Position numbers and translations under genes: made by a program
NCBI GenBank assembly: GCA_019247135.1
Contig: JAFAPL010001029.1
Location: 1 to 14,237, forward strand
Length of the DNA stretch: 14,237 bases
Reading direction: 5' to 3'
Origin: Chloroflexota bacterium
Lineage (GTDB): Bacteria; Chloroflexota; UBA6077; CF-72
The notes under the pieces: model-generated
Told to the model about the DNA's origin: nothing
Seen by the model: only the letters and a program-made list of their open reading frames with translations
Database searches by the model: none
Part shown: positions 12,284-14,237 of the stretch, one piece after another
Numbering within the stretch: the first letter of the stretch is position 1
Layout: each line of letters begins with the position of its first letter

Positions 12284-13189
12284 ATGCCCGAGCTTCCTGA
12301 CCTGACGGTCTATCTCGATTTTCTCAACAGCCACATCGTCGGGCAGACGCTGGAGCACGTACGCGTCGCGAGTCCGTTCGTGCTGCGCACTGCCGACCCC
12401 CCGCTGAGCGCGCTCGAGGGTAAGCGCGTGCTCGGGATGCGCCGGATGGGCAAGCGCCTGGTGTTCGAGCTGGAGGATGACCTGTTCCTGGTGATCCATT
12501 TGATGATCGCCGGCCGGTTTCGATGGAAAGACAAAGGAGCGCCGATCACGGCCAGGATCGGCCTGGCGGCATTCGATTTTTCCAACGGCACGCTGCTCCT
12601 GACCGAAGCCTCGCCGAAGAAGCGGGCGGCCATCCACGTGCTGCGCGGCGAGGCCAGCCTGGCGGAATTCAATCGCGGTGGTCTCGAGCCGTTGGACGCC
12701 GACGTCGACGAGTTTCGAGCTCGACTGCTCGCGAGCAACCATACGCTCAAACGCGCGCTGACCGATCCTGACCTGTTCTCCGGAATTGGCAACGCCTATT
12801 CGGACGAGATCCTGCACCGAGCTCGCATGTCCCCGGTGAAGTTGACGCGGACGCTCGAGCAAGGCGAAGTCGAGACCCTGTTCGAGGCGACGCAGAGCGT
12901 GCTACGCGAATGGATCGACCGGCTTCGTCGCGAGGCAAATGGCGGATTCCCTGAGAAGGTGACTGCCTTCCGCAAGGACATGGCCGTACACGGGCGCTAC
13001 AAGCAGCCGTGCCCAGTGTGCGGGACGCCGGTGCAGCGAATCGTGCACGCGGAGAACGAGTCGAACTACTGCCCCACGTGTCAAACGGGCGGCAAGCTGC
13101 TCGCCGACCGGGCGCTCTCTCGCCTGTTGAAGCGAGACTGGCCGAGAACCATCGAAGAACTCGAAGCCCGACGCGCCGCGCGCGTCTGA
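12284..13189 (+). CDS. Fpg/Nei-family DNA glycosylase, divergent subgroup
   Basis: Fpg/Nei enzymes remove oxidised bases and nick at the abasic site by beta/delta elimination. This one has 301 aa. The N-terminal M-P-E-L-P keeps the catalytic Pro2 and Glu3, but the next residue is Asp6 rather than Glu. Lys57 (M-G-K-R) matches the conserved beta-clamp lysine. The helix-two-turn-helix is intact ([14 protein letters not shown], 164-177, with Asn170). The zinc finger is C243-x2-C246-x16-C263-x2-C266, followed by Q-T-G-G. The finger arginine that contacts DNA phosphate in classic Fpg is missing; the aligned residue is Asn258 in E-N-E-S-N-Y-C. The lesion preference may therefore differ from 8-oxoguanine. 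It lies 25 bases after the MFS gene, with no RBS seen. The family is certain; whether to call it Fpg or Nei is open. Confidence 0.92.
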   Translation: MPELPDLTVYLDFLNSHIVGQTLEHVRVASPFVLRTADPPLSALEGKRVLGMRRMGKRLVFELEDDLFLVIHLMIAGRFRWKDKGAPITARIGLAAFDFSNGTLLLTEASPKKRAAIHVLRGEASLAEFNRGGLEPLDADVDEFRARLLASNHTLKRALTDPDLFSGIGNAYSDEILHRARMSPVKLTRTLEQGEVETLFEATQSVLREWIDRLRREANGGFPEKVTAFRKDMAVHGRYKQPCPVCGTPVQRIVHAENESNYCPTCQTGGKLLADRALSRLLKRDWPRTIEELEARRAARV

Positions 13190-13195
13190 AGCAAT

Positions 13196-13224
13196 TTGAC
13201 AGGCACGCGCGGGGATGGTACCTA
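13196..13224 (+). promoter_or_regulatory. sigma70-type promoter for the solute-binding protein gene
   Basis: A perfect -35 TTGACA (13196-13201) is followed by exactly 17 bases and TACCTA (13219-13224), preceded by TGG, an extended -10 (TGnTA). The -10 itself is weak beyond its first two bases. It begins 6 bases after the fpg stop and leads into the lipoprotein gene about 58 bases further on. Confidence 0.5.
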
Positions 13225-13235
13225 CCCTCCCGCGC
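13207..13235. repeat. inverted repeat over the -10 region, possible operator or fpg terminator stem
   Basis: GCGCGGG (13207-13213) pairs with CCCGCGC (13229-13235), and GGTA (13217-13220) pairs with TACC (13223-13226), with a small mismatch in between. The symmetry covers the putative -10. It could be a repressor site, or a GC-rich hairpin ending the fpg transcript. No T-run follows. Confidence 0.4.
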
Positions 13236-13266
13236 GCGCGGTACAGGCGCGATGTGTGTGGAGCCC

Positions 13267-13273
13267 AGGGGGA
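13267..13273 (+). promoter_or_regulatory. ribosome binding site of the solute-binding lipoprotein gene
   Basis: AGGGGGA lies eight bases before ATG 13282 and fixes that start, which opens directly into a lipoprotein signal peptide. A second GGAG abuts the ATG and is too close to act. Confidence 0.55.
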
Positions 13274-13281
13274 CACCGGAG

Positions 13282-14237
13282 ATGCTTCGTAACGGGATTC
13301 GTTGGACTTCGATTGCGCTGGTCGCGCTGACACTGGCATGCGGACCAGGCGCTCCGGCGTCGCCCACGGCTGCGCCACCGGCCGCCGCGCCCACTACGGC
13401 GCCCGCCGCCCAGCCAACTACCGCGGCACCGGCCGCCACCACCGCGCCGGCGGCCGCCGCGACGACGGCCCCTGCTGCCGCTGCAAAGCCGGCCGCCGCG
13501 CCTGCCCTGCCGGCCGACGCTGCCCCGCTCGACCAGCAAGTGTTCGTTGTCCCCTACGACAACACGGCTGACTTCACCACCCTTGACTTCTACGAGTCGG
13601 TCTACAAGCGGGCGAGCGCCAAATCAGACCTGTTCACCGAGCCGCTGGTTCGTCTCAACAAGAACTTCGAACTCCAGCCCGCCGCGGCCGATTCCTGGAG
13701 CTCCGATAGCACGGGCAAGATCTGGACGTTCAAGCTCGACCCGAACCTGATGTGGTCGGATGACACGCCGGTGACCGCGGACGATTACGTCGCGACCTTC
13801 CGCTACGGCGCCGACCCGAAACACGCCTGGGATTTCACCTGGTTCTTCGACGGCATCATCGTCAATTGGGACGACGCGGTGGCGGGCAAAGTGCCGCTCG
13901 ATCAAATCGGCGTCAAGGCCGTCGACGCGCACACGCTGGAGATCGATACTCAGCAACCCGCGCCGTACATCCCCGCCATGATGCTCTACAGCCAGGGCTT
14001 GCAGAAGAAGGCGCTCGACGCGCATGGCGGCCTGTACAACTCGGATCCGGCGACGTCGGTATCCGACGGTCCATTCATCCTGCAAGAGTGGCGTAAGGGC
14101 GACCGCATCATCATGGTCGCGAACCCCAAGTACACGGGCAAGAACAAGCCACTCATTCAAAAGATCATCAACATCGGCATGGCGCCGAACGCGATGTTCG
14201 CCGCATACCAGGCACACGAAATCGACGAAGTCGAAGG
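13282..14237 (+). CDS. ABC transporter solute-binding lipoprotein, oligopeptide/nickel family 5 (partial, C-terminus beyond window)
   Basis: Extracytoplasmic substrate-binding proteins of this family deliver peptides, sugars or other solutes to an ABC permease. 318 residues are visible. A signal peptide with Cys20 (A-L-V-A-L-T-L-A-C) suggests lipid anchoring; the residue at -3 is Thr, not the usual Leu. Residues of about 21-75 are an Ala/Pro/Thr-rich linker. The domain then starts: T-L-D-F (near 99-102), L-F-T-E-P-L-V-R-L (about 114-122), the A-x-S-W-x-S-D-S-T-G-K-x-W-T-F-K-L hallmark, [13 protein letters not shown] (165-176 region), then S-D-G-P-F-I-L and W-R-K-G-D-R-I and the N-P-K-Y segment. 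These match SBP_bac_5 (DppA/OppA-like). Permease and ATPase genes probably follow beyond the right edge. The substrate is unknown. The gene has its own promoter candidate after fpg. Confidence 0.92.
   Translation, partial: MLRNGIRWTSIALVALTLACGPGAPASPTAAPPAAAPTTAPAAQPTTAAPAATTAPAAAATTAPAAAAKPAAAPALPADAAPLDQQVFVVPYDNTADFTTLDFYESVYKRASAKSDLFTEPLVRLNKNFELQPAAADSWSSDSTGKIWTFKLDPNLMWSDDTPVTADDYVATFRYGADPKHAWDFTWFFDGIIVNWDDAVAGKVPLDQIGVKAVDAHTLEIDTQQPAPYIPAMMLYSQGLQKKALDAHGGLYNSDPATSVSDGPFILQEWRKGDRIIMVANPKYTGKNKPLIQKIINIGMAPNAMFAAYQAHEIDEVE

Noticed and set aside
13229..13245. CG-alternating tract as a Z-DNA or CRISPR-like repeat
   Set aside because: Too short (about ten bases) and single copy; expected by chance in GC-rich DNA.

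Overview
This is a GC-rich bacterial chromosomal window with dense, short-spaced gene clusters. It looks like a member of the Chloroflexota, or a similar deep-branching soil lineage. The clues are an oligopeptide-type solute-binding lipoprotein with a long Ala/Pro/Thr-rich linker, a coenzyme-F420-type luciferase-like oxidoreductase, a divergent Fpg with an N-E-S-N-Y-C-P zinc finger, and a GT-C membrane glycosyltransferase. The phylum is inferred from gene style only; no rRNA or tRNA gene was seen. I saw no CRISPR array, insertion sequence or prophage.

Layout. Positions 1-1895 (minus strand) hold a likely operon of a 77-aa unknown protein, recF and a Tat translocase TatA/TatB-type protein that runs off the left edge. 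Divergent from it, 2009-4201 (plus) is a secreted, TPR-rich Slt70-like lytic transglycosylase. Positions 4261-4864 (minus) are a toxin-antitoxin pair: a ribbon-helix-helix-like antitoxin overlapping a MazF/PemK toxin. Positions 4938-6545 (minus) are a GT-C/PMT-like membrane glycosyltransferase. Divergent from that, 6629-9576 (plus) is a tight three-gene operon of an enolase-superfamily (mandelate racemase-like) enzyme, a short-chain dehydrogenase-like protein lacking the catalytic Tyr and Lys, and an F420-type LLM oxidoreductase of the Rv3520c type. Facing it tail to tail, 9569-11024 (minus) holds a class I methyltransferase, a stand-alone PaaA-like di-iron protein, and a 66-codon coding-like frame with no visible start. 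Divergent again, 11080-13189 (plus) holds an MFS transporter and a divergent Fpg/Nei glycosylase. After a good promoter candidate, 13282-14237 is the start of a peptide/solute ABC transporter binding lipoprotein cut by the right edge.

How the genes may work together. recF is a replication and repair gene and fpg a base-excision repair gene. The transglycosylase, the Tat component and the glycosyltransferase serve the cell envelope. The most interesting part is the catabolic or redox block at 6.6-11 kb. Its enolase-superfamily protein has Glu where mandelate racemase has Asp in the His-Asp dyad, its SDR has Ser/Arg in place of Tyr/Lys, and its third enzyme probably uses F420. A convergent unit pairs a methyltransferase with a lone PaaA homologue. 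The substrate cannot be read from sequence.

Several promoter-proximal genes have a TAC-N2-T hexamer only 8-12 bases ahead of the start codon, which hints at leaderless or very short-leader transcripts. All stretches without a gene are shorter than 300 bases.
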